This document shows, piece by piece, positions 1 through 10,805 of a stretch of DNA of 43,772 nt (its first letter is position 1; each line of letters starts with the position of its first letter). This stretch comes from Actinomycetota bacterium. Lineage in GTDB: Bacteria; Actinomycetota; Actinomycetes; Nanopelagicales; Nanopelagicaceae. Location of the stretch: positions 1 through 43,772 of the forward strand of contig CANNIM010000002.1 of assembly GCA_947505195.1 (NCBI GenBank), read 5' to 3'. The notes under the pieces are model-generated. The model worked only from the letters and a program-made list of their open reading frames with translations, was not told the DNA's origin and ran no database searches. A program made the position numbers and the translations under genes.

Positions 1-386
1 AAATTTGGGATCTGGTCTACAGAGGCGGCGAGGGTTGCTAAATCGCCAACGCCATTTAGATTTGCGACGGTGTCGCGTAATTTCACAACAGCTTCGGATG
101 CGTCGGATGGCACCATTGCACCACTCTTGATGCGAGCAGCAAGTAGCGCAACTTCGGATGCGACTGCTTCAAACTTGCGAACAAAATATGCGAGCGCCTC
201 TTCCGAGCTCTTGCCAGGATATGAGCCGACAGCTTTTTCACCAGATGGAGTTAATACATAGACAGTGCCATCTTGATCAACGCGACCAAATTTTGAAGGA
301 TCTCCGATTAGGGCGGATGCGGCACTTACATTTGAATCGCCAGGTGTTACTGCTTGGGCAACTTCAGTTGGGTTGATATCCATCAT
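1..386 (-). CDS. DUF349-family protein, N-terminal part (runs off the window start)
   Basis: Reverse-strand reading from ATG at 386 (or 383): MMDINPTEVAQAVTPGDSNVSAASALIGDPSKFGRVDQDGTVYVLTPSGEKAVGSYPGKSSEEALAYFVRKFEAVASEVALLAARIKSG..., open to the window edge. Resembles actinobacterial DUF349 proteins encoded next to the MBL-hisS pair. Missing from the ORF track because it is truncated. Confidence 0.75.
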   Translation of the reverse strand, partial: MMDINPTEVAQAVTPGDSNVSAASALIGDPSKFGRVDQDGTVYVLTPSGEKAVGSYPGKSSEEALAYFVRKFEAVASEVALLAARIKSGAMVPSDASEAVVKLRDTVANLNGVGDLATLAASVDQIPN

Positions 387-550
387 GGTAATACTCGCTC
401 GCTTTCATTGCGCGTTAGGTTCGCGGGGTTGCAAACCATTCGTTATGACTTATCTGATTAGTTATGCGTGCGGGCTAAAGATACCCTTAACCGTTGGGAT
501 GGCAAAAGTGGTCTTGCGCAATTAGCCCCAATACGGGCCGCTCACGCGTG

Positions 551-1270
551 ATGGATAGGGGTGAACCTTTGATTCTTGAGGTGATTGCCGCACCCTATTT
601 CGCTACAAACTGTTGGATCCTTGCACCAACTAAGAATTCTGAATGCTTCATCGTGGATCCAGGGATGGCCAACCCGAGCCTGGTTTCGGCAATTAAAAGC
701 GCCCTGAATAAACACAATCTAAAACCAATAGCAACGCTAGTAACTCATGGGCACTTGGATCACACTTTTTCGGTTCGGCCTTTTGCAAATGAATATGGTG
801 TCCCAACGTTGATTCATACAGCTGATAGAAAATTGTTAGCCGACCCATATCGAGCCCTAAATGCAGGCGGTGAGAGTCAGCAAATAATGGCCGCCTTTGG
901 TGTAACGAAATTTGAAGAGCCAGAAATCGTGCGCGAAGTTCTAGATGGCGAGAAGTTTCAACTCGCGGGTTTTGATATTGAGGTTGGCCATGCGCCAGGG
1001 CATACCGCTGGTTCGGCAATTTTCACGGTAAATGATGAGTTCTTGATTTCGGGTGATGTCTTATTTGCCGGTGCAATTGGGAGAACGGATTTACCAACTG
1101 GGTCGCCTAGCGCAATGCGTAATTCATTAATCTCTAAAATATTGCCCCTGAATAACGAATTAATAGTCCTGCCTGGGCATGGTCCACAAACTACAATTAG
1201 ACGCGAGCTATCTAGTAATCCTTATTTGCAGGAAGAATTTCTGCAATCAAAGCCAGGACGGGGGGAGTAA
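551..1270 (+). CDS. MBL-fold metallo-hydrolase (glyoxalase II-like)
   Basis: THGHLDH metal-binding motif, downstream GHAPGHTAGS and SGDVLF; adjacent to hisS as in other Actinobacteria. Start chosen at the internal ATG 551; the ORF opens at 494. Confidence 0.85.
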   Translation: MDRGEPLILEVIAAPYFATNCWILAPTKNSECFIVDPGMANPSLVSAIKSALNKHNLKPIATLVTHGHLDHTFSVRPFANEYGVPTLIHTADRKLLADPYRALNAGGESQQIMAAFGVTKFEEPEIVREVLDGEKFQLAGFDIEVGHAPGHTAGSAIFTVNDEFLISGDVLFAGAIGRTDLPTGSPSAMRNSLISKILPLNNELIVLPGHGPQTTIRRELSSNPYLQEEFLQSKPGRGE

Positions 1271-2529
1271 TGAAAGAGTTACAGGCCCCTAAAGGCGTAA
1301 GCGAATATTTTCCGCCACGCTCCCAATATTTCGAATTTGTTCGTGAAACCTTAATTGAATCAGCGAAAATTTCTGGCTATCAACTAATGGAGTTACCCGT
1401 ATTTGAAGATACCGAGTTATTTAGACGCGGTGTAGGAGAATCGACCGATGTAGTTTCAAAAGAGATGTATACCTTTGAAGATCGCGGTGGTCGTTCGATA
1501 ACTCTTCGCCCAGAAGGAACCGCTGGCGTTATGCGCAGCGTTATTGAACATAACTTAGATAAATTAACACTTCCGTTAAAGGTTTGGTATTCCGGTGCTT
1601 ACTTCCGTGCCGAACGGCCACAAGCCGGGAGATATCGGCAGTTCTATCAAGTTGGAATTGAAGCAATTGGGTTGAACGATCCAGAGATCGATTTTGAAGT
1701 TATAGCGGTAGCAGATCGGGCTTTTAAGAAATTGGGCTTGAAATCTTATCGACTGGATATAACTTCTTTGGGCGATGCAAAGAGCCGGGCCAGTCATCGA
1801 AGCGATTTAGTTGCTTACATTTCAAAATTGAATTTGGATGAGGCGACCGTCAAAAAAGCTGAGTTAAATCCGCTACGCCTATTCGACGATAAGCGTGCGC
1901 AAATTCAAGAGGCGATGGCTAAAGCGCCGCTACTTCTGGATTATTTATCGCAAGAGAGCAAAGAAAATTTCCAGCGAGTTCAAGAGTTGTTGCAAGAAGC
2001 AAAGATTGATTTCACCATCAATCCAAGAATGGTGCGCGGCCTTGATTATTACACCGGCACTACCTTCGAATTTGTGAGCGAAAAGTTGGGTGCACAATCT
2101 GGAATCGGTGGTGGCGGTCGGTATGACGGATTAATGGCAGAACTTGGCGGCAGTGATTTATCGGGAATAGGTTTTGGACTTGGCGTTGATCGAATTCTTC
2201 TTGCATGTGAGGCGGAGGGAATATTCGATTCTTCAATAAATAAGCCACAGTTAGATCTTTTCCTAATCGCTTTAAGTGCGCAGGAGAAGGGCTTTGTTTC
2301 AAAACTGGTTAATGAACTTCGCAATTCTGGTATTTCTTGCGACATGGCCTATGGCGATCGTGCCCTTAAGGGAGCTATGAAGTCGGCGGATAAAAGTGGG
2401 GCGAAATTCAGCGCGGTAATTGGTTCTGATGAAATTAAATCAGGCCTAGTAGCAGTTAAAGATATGGATTCAGGGGAGTCAAAAGAAGTTAGAATCACCG
2501 CCTTAAGTAATGAATTTAAAACCAACTAA
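1270..2529 (+). CDS. hisS: Histidyl-tRNA synthetase
   Basis: [56 protein letters not shown] class II HisRS motifs; TAATG overlap with the previous gene. Confidence 0.97.
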   Translation: MKELQAPKGVSEYFPPRSQYFEFVRETLIESAKISGYQLMELPVFEDTELFRRGVGESTDVVSKEMYTFEDRGGRSITLRPEGTAGVMRSVIEHNLDKLTLPLKVWYSGAYFRAERPQAGRYRQFYQVGIEAIGLNDPEIDFEVIAVADRAFKKLGLKSYRLDITSLGDAKSRASHRSDLVAYISKLNLDEATVKKAELNPLRLFDDKRAQIQEAMAKAPLLLDYLSQESKENFQRVQELLQEAKIDFTINPRMVRGLDYYTGTTFEFVSEKLGAQSGIGGGGRYDGLMAELGGSDLSGIGFGLGVDRILLACEAEGIFDSSINKPQLDLFLIALSAQEKGFVSKLVNELRNSGISCDMAYGDRALKGAMKSADKSGAKFSAVIGSDEIKSGLVAVKDMDSGESKEVRITALSNEFKTN

Positions 2530-2552
2530 GCAATTATCGGAGCGCATTTAAG

Positions 2553-4313
2553 ATGATAAGAACGCATACTGCAGGGTCATTGCGAAAGAGCGATGTTGGC
2601 TCAAAAGTTGTTCTCGCAGGTTGGGTTGCAAGACGCCGCGATCATGGTGGCGTTGCTTTTATCGATCTTCGTGATTCATCCGGGGCATCGCAGGTTGTAA
2701 TTAATGATGAAGCTTTAGCAGGTTCTTTGCGCGCCGAGTGGTGTGTGTTGATCACGGGCACTGTTCGAATTCGCCCTGCTGGTAATGAAAATGCAAATAT
2801 TCCAACTGGAGAAATAGAAGTGGTTTGTGAGGAGCTTCAAGTTCTAAGCGAGGCTGCCGCGCTCCCATTTCCAGTTGATAGTGGAGACTTAAACACAATC
2901 AGCGAAGAAGTGCGTTTGAAATATCGCTATTTAGATTTACGCAGAGAAGGTCCTGCAAAGAATCTTCGACTCCGTTCGAAGGTCACATCGGTAATTAGAA
3001 CAGTCATGGATGACGAAGATTTCCTAGAGATTGAGACGCCATATTTGACGCGTTCGACTCCGGAAGGTGCTCGAGATTTCTTGGTGCCTGTGCGACTCCA
3101 ACCAGGCTCTTGGTATGCACTTCCACAATCGCCACAGCTATTTAAACAACTATTGATGGTTGCAGGCATGGAACGTTATTACCAAATTGCTCGCTGTTTC
3201 CGCGACGAGGATTTCCGTGCAGATCGCCAACCAGAATTTACGCAATTAGATATTGAAATGTCTTTCATTGATCAGGAAGATATTCTGCAGGTAGCAGAGA
3301 AAATTTTGTCCAGAGTGTTCAAGAAAATCGTTGACTTCGATATTCCATTACCTATCCCGAGAATGACTTATTGGGAAGCGATGCGCCGTTATGGTTCTGA
3401 CAAACCAGATTTACGTTTCGCAAATGAACTTATAGATTGCACTGATTTTTTTGCTGATACGACTTTCCGAGTCTTCCAATCCGCACATGTAGGCGCAGTC
3501 GTTATGCCAGGTGGTGCGGATTCTCCAAGGCGTGAATTAGATGCCTGGCAGGAATGGGCTAAGGCGCGAGGTGCAAAAGGTTTGGCTTATATTTTGGTTG
3601 GAACTGATGGAGTTCTTGGTGGACCAGTCGCAAAGAATCTCTCAGAAAAAGAAGCGGCAGGAATTGTTGGACATGTTGGAGCTAAGCCAGGTGATGCAAT
3701 ATTTTTTGCTGCTGGAGATCGTGTTTCATCGCTCAACCTGCTCGGTGCTGTGCGACTTGAAATAGGAAAGCGTTGTAACTTAATCAATGAGAAAACATGG
3801 AATTTCCTATGGATTGTTGATGCGCCGATGTTTGAACAAATCGATAGCGCTGATTCAAATAGTGGTTGGACTGCTGTGCATCATCCTTTTACAGGTCCAA
3901 AACCGGAATTCGCAAATACCTTCGATAAAGATCCAGCTAGCGCACTTGCCTACGCTTACGACATTGTTTTGAATGGAAATGAGATTGGTGGCGGTTCCAT
4001 TCGTATCCATGATCGCAAAATGCAATCACGAGTATTCGACACGATAGGTCTTTCTCAGGAAGAGGCTGAAAGTAAATTTGGTTTTCTATTGGAAGCGTTC
4101 AATTACGGCCCGCCTCCTCACGGTGGAATCGCACTTGGGCTTGATCGTTTATGTGCGCTATTAGTCGGCGCGGAATCAATCCGCGAGGTAATTGCCTTTC
4201 CGAAAACGGCTAGTGGCGGAGATCCGCTAACTGGTGCCCCAACTCCAATTACCGCGCGACAGCGTAAAGACGCTGGTGTAGATTTTGAGCCAGTCAATAT
4301 CCCACAGGAGTAA
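2553..4313 (+). CDS. aspS: Aspartyl-tRNA (Asp/Asn) synthetase
   Basis: N-terminal OB fold ([23 protein letters not shown]), [52 protein letters not shown]. Confidence 0.97.
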   Translation: MIRTHTAGSLRKSDVGSKVVLAGWVARRRDHGGVAFIDLRDSSGASQVVINDEALAGSLRAEWCVLITGTVRIRPAGNENANIPTGEIEVVCEELQVLSEAAALPFPVDSGDLNTISEEVRLKYRYLDLRREGPAKNLRLRSKVTSVIRTVMDDEDFLEIETPYLTRSTPEGARDFLVPVRLQPGSWYALPQSPQLFKQLLMVAGMERYYQIARCFRDEDFRADRQPEFTQLDIEMSFIDQEDILQVAEKILSRVFKKIVDFDIPLPIPRMTYWEAMRRYGSDKPDLRFANELIDCTDFFADTTFRVFQSAHVGAVVMPGGADSPRRELDAWQEWAKARGAKGLAYILVGTDGVLGGPVAKNLSEKEAAGIVGHVGAKPGDAIFFAAGDRVSSLNLLGAVRLEIGKRCNLINEKTWNFLWIVDAPMFEQIDSADSNSGWTAVHHPFTGPKPEFANTFDKDPASALAYAYDIVLNGNEIGGGSIRIHDRKMQSRVFDTIGLSQEEAESKFGFLLEAFNYGPPPHGGIALGLDRLCALLVGAESIREVIAFPKTASGGDPLTGAPTPITARQRKDAGVDFEPVNIPQE

Positions 4314-4321
4314 AACGCCCA

Positions 4322-4981
4322 ATGCAACTTATGCTAAGACGTTTTGTTATCGCAACGTTATTGGCCTGTTCAATTATTGGTTTGACTAGCTGTTCACAAT
4401 CCCAAATTTATGCCGCTGATAAATCCAGTGGAGTTTACGTAGCCATACCTAATGGTTGGCATAAAATTTCTTCAAAGCAGTTGAATAGCGCAGAAGCCAA
4501 ATCTACGGCGGACGGAGCGGCCGAAAGACTTGCCAGTGTTGTTTGGCAAGAAGCATATTCAACTTCGCCTGCAACCACACCGCTATCAATCTTCAGTTTA
4601 GATGCTCCGGATGGCGCAGTTGTTTATGTTCGCGTTCGAGATCTTGGCTATGACGATTTGAATTCAATTTCCTACAATTCGCTTCGTAACCTAATTCTTC
4701 CAATCACAACGTGGCTTGAAGATCCAACTAAGGCAAACTCGAAATTCGTTTTATATGATGATTATGAGCGAGTAGAGAAAATAGCTAGAGGGGTAAGAAC
4801 GACCTATACTTTTGGCGATCCGAGTGGAATCTCTGAAACTGTGGATCAAACAGCGTTAGTTTCGGATGATCGATCAAGAATTTATGTCTTATTAGTCCGA
4901 GCCCCTACAAAGTATTTCAAAAAACATTCCAAAGAACTCCAAGCGATTGGTGATTCGTTCACCGTGAGAGGCAATAAATGA
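4322..4981 (+). CDS. Putative lipoprotein of unknown function
   Basis: N-terminal hydrophobic signal and lipobox-like LTSC (MLRRFVIATLLACSIIGLTSC); stop overlaps the next gene start (ATGA). Confidence 0.75.
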   Translation: MQLMLRRFVIATLLACSIIGLTSCSQSQIYAADKSSGVYVAIPNGWHKISSKQLNSAEAKSTADGAAERLASVVWQEAYSTSPATTPLSIFSLDAPDGAVVYVRVRDLGYDDLNSISYNSLRNLILPITTWLEDPTKANSKFVLYDDYERVEKIARGVRTTYTFGDPSGISETVDQTALVSDDRSRIYVLLVRAPTKYFKKHSKELQAIGDSFTVRGNK

Positions 4982-7239
4982 GCGTACAAAGCCGGCCCCG
5001 CGATACCGATCGAACTACGCGCATTCACCTATCGTTCTATGATCGCACCAAGTTCTTATTGCTCTTTGCAATTGTTTTCTTCGTCCTAGCTTGGGCCAAT
5101 ATGGCAGATAATCCATTGTTATCTTTCACTGATGCGCTTTCTGCAACAGTAAACACCAAATCTTGGCTACTGGTTCTAGCTGCAGTTGAAATAATTCGAC
5201 AAGTTCACTTTGCTCTTGCTGAATTACTTGCCCCGTATCATGGCATTTGGGTTAAATATTTTGCCTTTGTTGACCGCATACTTCATAAGTTAAGCGACTG
5301 GAACCGTTTCAGATTGGGTCGGGTTATCAAGTGGCTGGTTTTCATTGCACTGCTCTCAGTTGTTCTAGGTGCCATCTATAAAGAGACACCAGTACGAGCG
5401 CTATTTTTTGCACCGAAAGCCTTGTGGTCTGCACTTCCAATGCTTGGGCAACTTCTCTTTGCTGTTTTCTTCGTAATCATTCAATTTGGTGCCATTTTCT
5501 GGTTCTTGAGTCGTGGTGGAGTAGATACCTATTTTCCTGATGACATCCGTACGAGATTTTCCGATGTATGGGGACAAGATCATGTTCTCAATCGAATTCG
5601 CGAAAATCTTCTCTTCCTTGAAACACCTGAGCTAATTGAAAAACATGGTGGATATGTTCCGGGTGGAATCCTGCTCTGGGGGCCTCCGGGTACTGGAAAG
5701 ACACTGATGGCCGAATCTATGGCGGGCGAAACTGGAAAGCCCTTTGTATTTGTTGATCCAGGCGCCTTCACAAATATGTTCATGGGCGTTGGCATTCTTA
5801 AAGTAAAAAGTTTATTTAGGAAATTGCGGAAACTTGCGCTGCGATACGGTGGAGTTGTTGTATTTTTCGACGAAGCGGATTCTTTAGGTAATCGTGGTAT
5901 CAGTCGACCTCAGATGTACACGAATGAGAATAGTAAGAGCGTTTTTGGTACACCATGCAATGGTGGGAACTATCTATCCGATCCAGGTAAATCATTAGTA
6001 ACTAGCGCAGCTTTGGCGAGCAATCAATTTGTTATGGGTGGAGCGGGCGGCGGTGGCGGTGGCGGAATGGGAACACTCCAAGCGCTGTTGACCGAACTTT
6101 CTGGGCTTAAAAAACCCAGAGGATTTATTAACCGCGTAGTACGACGAGCACTTGGAATGCGTCCAAAGAATCCGCCGAAATATCGAATTTTGGTTGTAAT
6201 GGCTACAAATATGCCAGAAGCGCTCGATGAAGCGCTTTTGCGTCCGGGTCGAATCGATCGCATGTACCGAGTCGGATATCCAAGTAAGGCTGGAAGAATT
6301 AGAACCTACGAGGGGTATTTAGCAAAAGTCTCTCATTCGTTAACTGCTGAAGAGATAGATAAATTAGCGATAATCACGCCGTATGCAACTGGCGCAATTA
6401 TTAAGGACACAATTAACGAAGCGCTAATCATGGCGATTAGGAATGATCGCACCTCTATAACTTTGGGCGATGTAATAAAAGCTAAGCAGTTGAAGGATTT
6501 AGGACCAGCGGAAGATGTTGAATATATCGAACGTGAACGTCATGCGGTTGCTGTCCATGAAGCTTGCCACGGAGTGATGGCGCATTTAGTAAGACAACAT
6601 ATGGCTATAGATTTGGCAACAATTGAAAAAGGTTCTGACTATCTCGGCATGGTGGCAAGCATTCCGCCGGATGATCAATTCACAAGATGGCGCACCGAAT
6701 ATGAAGCAGATATTTTGGTTTCAGTTGCATCACTGGCAGGGGAACGAATGTTCTTCGCGGGCGATAACTCTTCGGGAGTTTCAGGGGACCTGGAGAGCGC
6801 AACAACAATCGCTAGTTTTATGGAAGGTCATTGGGGGATGGGTTCCACAATTTCTTCACATGCATCCAATCGCCGTAATGAGGTCGGCGCTCCAGGTGGA
6901 AATCGCGGTAAAGAAGACAGCACTAAAAATTTAAGAATGGCTCTTGGGGATCGAATCGAGAATAACCTCTCCTCTTTACTGATTCGCGCCGAAGAGATTC
7001 TGAATGAAAATAAGTTTAAAGTGCTTGCTCTCGCGCATGCCCTTGAAACTTATAAAACTATTTCCGGTGATGATGTAATTGCAGTGATGAATGGGGAGAA
7101 GGGACCGCTTGTAGATGGTCGCCCATATGCAGTCCAAGGAAATCTAGATTTAATTTGGAATTATCATTTAGCGGCCGTCGTCGCTCATCAAAAGCACGAA
7201 CGCCCTGATCTTCCGATCCCAGTATTTGAGGCTTCTTAA
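4978..7239 (+). CDS. FtsH-like membrane AAA+ ATPase/zinc metalloprotease (divergent)
   Basis: Several N-terminal hydrophobic segments, Walker A GPPGTGKT, Walker B VVVFFDEAD, MFMGVG pore-loop-like motif, ATNMPEALDEALLRPGRIDR, HEACH zinc motif and later SGDLESAT (FtsH TGASNDLQQAT region). Confidence 0.88.
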   Translation: MSVQSRPRDTDRTTRIHLSFYDRTKFLLLFAIVFFVLAWANMADNPLLSFTDALSATVNTKSWLLVLAAVEIIRQVHFALAELLAPYHGIWVKYFAFVDRILHKLSDWNRFRLGRVIKWLVFIALLSVVLGAIYKETPVRALFFAPKALWSALPMLGQLLFAVFFVIIQFGAIFWFLSRGGVDTYFPDDIRTRFSDVWGQDHVLNRIRENLLFLETPELIEKHGGYVPGGILLWGPPGTGKTLMAESMAGETGKPFVFVDPGAFTNMFMGVGILKVKSLFRKLRKLALRYGGVVVFFDEADSLGNRGISRPQMYTNENSKSVFGTPCNGGNYLSDPGKSLVTSAALASNQFVMGGAGGGGGGGMGTLQALLTELSGLKKPRGFINRVVRRALGMRPKNPPKYRILVVMATNMPEALDEALLRPGRIDRMYRVGYPSKAGRIRTYEGYLAKVSHSLTAEEIDKLAIITPYATGAIIKDTINEALIMAIRNDRTSITLGDVIKAKQLKDLGPAEDVEYIERERHAVAVHEACHGVMAHLVRQHMAIDLATIEKGSDYLGMVASIPPDDQFTRWRTEYEADILVSVASLAGERMFFAGDNSSGVSGDLESATTIASFMEGHWGMGSTISSHASNRRNEVGAPGGNRGKEDSTKNLRMALGDRIENNLSSLLIRAEEILNENKFKVLALAHALETYKTISGDDVIAVMNGEKGPLVDGRPYAVQGNLDLIWNYHLAAVVAHQKHERPDLPIPVFEAS

Positions 7240-7252
7240 GTCGCCTATCAGG

Positions 7253-7258
7253 TAGGCT
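7253..7258 (+). promoter_or_regulatory. Candidate -10 element (TAGGCT) for leaderless DUF948 gene
   Basis: TAGGCT-TGAACT-ATG (start 7265). Confidence 0.4.
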
Positions 7259-7264
7259 TGAACT

Positions 7265-7666
7265 ATGGGTCCAGGTGGAATTGCAACAATTATCGCAGCG
7301 ATTTCGCTTCTCGTAATTGCGCTGGCACTTGGCTATGCCGTTATACGAGTCGGCAAATTGGTTGATCAAGCAGGAGCCGCAATAACTGACTTAACTGCGG
7401 AAGTCACACCTCTCCTAGAAGAGGTTACTTTGACCGTTGAATTAATTAATGGACCTCTACAAAGCATTAACAAGGTAACGAAAACTGTTGAAGGTCTCAC
7501 GACAAAGATTTCAGATAAAACTGAAGGCTTTTTGGATAAGAATAAAATGGCAATGAACGCAGCAGGCGCTCTGCTCGCCGTCTCCAAAATGAAGGCGGAA
7601 TCCGAAAGTAAGAAAAAAGGGAAGAAGAAGAGTAAGAAAGTCGCGCCCGACGAGGAGTTCGAGTAG
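7265..7666 (+). CDS. DUF948-type membrane protein
   Basis: Single N-terminal TM followed by LxxxVxPLLEEVTLTVELING heptad-like region and basic tail; sits directly upstream of alaS as in other Actinobacteria. Confidence 0.75.
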   Translation: MGPGGIATIIAAISLLVIALALGYAVIRVGKLVDQAGAAITDLTAEVTPLLEEVTLTVELINGPLQSINKVTKTVEGLTTKISDKTEGFLDKNKMAMNAAGALLAVSKMKAESESKKKGKKKSKKVAPDEEFE

Positions 7667-7670
7667 TCGC

Positions 7671-10355
7671 GTGAATTCTGCTGAGATAAGAACTCGTTGG
7701 CTTAATTTTTTTGAATCTGGAAATAGCCAAGGTCTAAAACACACAGTTGTTCCATCAGCGTCTTTAATCGCTGACGATCCAAACTTACTTTTAGTTAACG
7801 CGGGAATGGTTCCCTTTAAACCATTTTTTCTTGGCGAAATAAAAGCACCATATGAAAGGGCGACCTCGGTCCAAAAGTGTGTGCGAACTCTTGATATTGA
7901 TGAGGTTGGTAAAACAACTAGACATGCATCCTTCTTTCAAATGTGCGGAAATTTCTCCTTTGGCGATTACTTTAAAGAGGGAGCAATCGCTCTTGCTTGG
8001 GAGTTATTAACAAAACCTGTGGCTAATGGGGGATATGGATTTCCAGAAGAGAAACTGTGGGTAACAGTTTTTCAGAGTGACGATGAAGCAGCTGATATTT
8101 GGCATAAGAAGATTGGTATTCCAAAAGAACGCATTCAACGGCGCGGTATGGAAGATAATTTTTGGTCAATGGGAGTACCGGGACCTTGTGGGCCTTGCTC
8201 CGAAATTTATTATGACCGCGGTCCAGAATATGGGCGCGACGGTGGACCGATTGCAGATGAAGATCGATATTTAGAGGTCTGGAATTTAGTTTTCATGCAA
8301 AATATGCGCGGCTCTGGTTCTGGGAAAGATGATTTTCCTATCCTCGGTGAACTTCCCGCTAAGAGTATTGATACCGGGTTGGGCTTAGAGCGCATGGCGG
8401 CGCTCCTTCAAGGCGTGGAAAACATTTATGAAATCGATACGACGATGCAGATTCTCAATGTGGCATCAGAGTTAACGGGTGTTAAATATGGCGCGAATGA
8501 GAAGAGCGATGTTGCTCTTAGAGTTATCGCTGACCACGCACGCACTTCAATGATGTTGATTGGTGATGGCGTTCTACCTGGGAATGAAGGACGAGGATAT
8601 GTTCTCCGTCGCATGATGCGCCGCACAATTAGAAATATGCGAATTCTTGGCGCGGGCGACCCAACTTCTCGCGAATTAGTTGCTGCTGCAATAGGTGCAA
8701 TGGGAACGCAATATCCTGAACTGGTTGAGAATAAAGAGCGCATAACTGCGGTGACCGTTAACGAAGAGGAATCTTTCCTTACAACCCTTAAGAGTGGGAC
8801 TCAAATATTCGATGTTGCTGCGGGGAGTGTAAAGAAATCAAAATCAACAAAGTTAGATGGCGATACAGTATTTAAACTGCACGATACCTATGGATTCCCA
8901 TTTGATCTAACTCTAGAGATGGCAAGTGAAGCTGGGCTCTCGGTAGATGAAGAAGGATTCCGAAAATTGATGAAGGAACAGAAGGATCGCGCAAAAGCTG
9001 ATGCGCGTACAAAGAAGACCGGCCACACCGATGTAAGTGAATATCGAAAAATTCTTGATGCGAGCGGTGCAACAAAGTTCACGGGATATACCGAGACCAG
9101 TAGCGAGTCAAAAATTGCAGCAATAATGGTTGACGGTAAATCGGTGCAGGAAGCTGACATCAATACCGATGTAGAACTTATTTTGGATAGAACTCCATTT
9201 TATGCTGAAGGTGGCGGGCAATTACCGGATGGGGGTTTGATAACACTTTCGAATGGTGCGGTTGTCGAAATTGATGGTGTGCAAACACCTGTACCAGGGT
9301 TATATATCCACAGAGGACAAGTTATATCTGGATCGGTTGATAAAAAGAGCGTTGCAATCGCAACGATTGATATTGAGAGACGTTTAGCAATATCCCGAGC
9401 TCATACTGCAACTCATATGGTTCACAAAGCCTTCCGTGAGATTCTTGGGGAGACCGCTACTCAGGCTGGATCAGAGAATTCGCCAGGACGATTTAGATTT
9501 GATTTTCCTGCAACGGGCGCAGTTCCTGCAAGTGTTTTAGAAGAGGTAGAAGGACGCGTCAATAATTTACTCTTAGATAATTTAAACGTTACAGCAAAAG
9601 TTATGACGCAGCCAGAAGCGAAAGCAATGGGTGCAATGGCACTTTTCGGTGAAAAATATGGCGATCAAGTGCGAGTGGTGAGCGTCGGTGATTGGGCCCA
9701 TGAATTATGTGGCGGTACCCACGTTAAATCATCTGGTGAATTAGGAGTAGTGAAATTACTTTCAGAAGCATCTATTGGTGCGGGAGTACGACGAGTTGAA
9801 GCTCTAGTCGGTCGAGATGCCTACGGCTTTTTAGCCCGCGAACACTTACTATTGAATTCACTCACTGAAATTATTAAGGGCGCTCGAATTGAAGAGCTAC
9901 CTGCAAGGATTTCGGATCTAATCGATAGATTGAAGAGCGTTGAGAAGGAGCTGGCTACTTTCAAGACGGCACAAATATTAGCTACAGCTTCAGAACTTTT
10001 GAAATCCACATCTAAGGTTTCGGGCTTTGAAGTTCTCAGCGCAGAGTTAGAACCGAATATTTCTGGAGATGATCTACGGACTATCTCTCTAGATTTACGT
10101 AATCGCTTATCTGATGGAATAGTAATTCTTGCCTCTAAGGGTTCTGATAGATCAACACTTGTTGTTGCAGCCTCTCCAAAGGCAATAAAGTCGGGCATAA
10201 AAGCTGGCGCACTTGTTAAGTTGGGTTCAGAAATACTTGGTGGCGGAGGTGGCGGAAAAGATGATTTCGCACAAGGCGGTGGCGCAAACCATTCCGAGAT
10301 CGCCAACGCATTGAGTGCAATAAGTAAATCAATAGGCCAAATAGCGGGTAAGTAA
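7671..10355 (+). CDS. alaS: Alanyl-tRNA synthetase (GTG start)
   Basis: RTRWLNFFESGNSQGLKHTVVPSASLI, NAGMVPFKPFFLG, ARTSMMLIGDGVLPGNEGRGYVLRRMMRR, HTATHMVHKAFRE, ELCGGTHV, C-terminal GGGGGGKDDFAQGGG. Confidence 0.97.
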   Translation: MNSAEIRTRWLNFFESGNSQGLKHTVVPSASLIADDPNLLLVNAGMVPFKPFFLGEIKAPYERATSVQKCVRTLDIDEVGKTTRHASFFQMCGNFSFGDYFKEGAIALAWELLTKPVANGGYGFPEEKLWVTVFQSDDEAADIWHKKIGIPKERIQRRGMEDNFWSMGVPGPCGPCSEIYYDRGPEYGRDGGPIADEDRYLEVWNLVFMQNMRGSGSGKDDFPILGELPAKSIDTGLGLERMAALLQGVENIYEIDTTMQILNVASELTGVKYGANEKSDVALRVIADHARTSMMLIGDGVLPGNEGRGYVLRRMMRRTIRNMRILGAGDPTSRELVAAAIGAMGTQYPELVENKERITAVTVNEEESFLTTLKSGTQIFDVAAGSVKKSKSTKLDGDTVFKLHDTYGFPFDLTLEMASEAGLSVDEEGFRKLMKEQKDRAKADARTKKTGHTDVSEYRKILDASGATKFTGYTETSSESKIAAIMVDGKSVQEADINTDVELILDRTPFYAEGGGQLPDGGLITLSNGAVVEIDGVQTPVPGLYIHRGQVISGSVDKKSVAIATIDIERRLAISRAHTATHMVHKAFREILGETATQAGSENSPGRFRFDFPATGAVPASVLEEVEGRVNNLLLDNLNVTAKVMTQPEAKAMGAMALFGEKYGDQVRVVSVGDWAHELCGGTHVKSSGELGVVKLLSEASIGAGVRRVEALVGRDAYGFLAREHLLLNSLTEIIKGARIEELPARISDLIDRLKSVEKELATFKTAQILATASELLKSTSKVSGFEVLSAELEPNISGDDLRTISLDLRNRLSDGIVILASKGSDRSTLVVAASPKAIKSGIKAGALVKLGSEILGGGGGGKDDFAQGGGANHSEIANALSAISKSIGQIAGK

Positions 10356-10805
10356 GTGAGGCCGGGACGACGAATTGCCTTCGATTTCGGTGATGTTCGC
10401 ATCGGTGTGGCAATTACAGATTCGTCAGGGATTCTTGCATCACCGCTAGATTTCATAGCTAATTCTGCAGAGAAGTTGCGCTCTAACTTAGTAGATCTAT
10501 ATCAAGAATACGATCCAATTTATACTGCGATTGGTTTTCCACTTCATTTATCAGGAAGTGAGAGCGTGAAAAGTGCGAGCGTTACGCAATTTGCTCTCTT
10601 AATTAGCGAGATCACACCAAACCCGATCTACTTGATAGATGAGCGAATGACTACGGTGTCTGCCAGCCGTACTCTGCGTGAAGCTGGTTTGAATTCTAAA
10701 TCGGCCAAAGGCGAGATTGACTCCATGGCGGCGAGCGCGATTCTAGATTCCGCACTGAATCAAGAGCGCATTCAGGGTGCGCCGATCAAGACTTTTGAAC
10801 CATGA
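10356..10805 (+). CDS. ruvX: Holliday junction resolvase-like YqgF/RuvX (GTG start)
   Basis: RIAFDFGDVRIGVAITD and YLIDERMTTVSA motifs; position between alaS and mltG. Confidence 0.9.
   Translation: MRPGRRIAFDFGDVRIGVAITDSSGILASPLDFIANSAEKLRSNLVDLYQEYDPIYTAIGFPLHLSGSESVKSASVTQFALLISEITPNPIYLIDERMTTVSASRTLREAGLNSKSAKGEIDSMAASAILDSALNQERIQGAPIKTFEP

Noticed and set aside
70-376. Two small plus-strand ORFs (63 and 72 aa) at the window start
   Set aside because: They are antisense to a convincing truncated DUF349 CDS on the minus strand.
7243-7257. GCCTA-TCAGG-TAGGC inverted repeat before DUF948 as a terminator
   Set aside because: Short 5-bp stem, no T-run, and it overlaps the putative -10 element; an operator role is possible but unsupported.
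10237-10284. Glycine-rich codon run near the end of alaS
   Set aside because: GGGGGGKDDFAQGGG is a normal AlaRS C-terminal motif.
9821-10456. 211-aa minus-strand ORF antisense to alaS/ruvX
   Set aside because: Lies over two clear CDSs, composition is Ser/Pro-rich as expected for the antisense frame of these genes, and it has no recognisable motif.
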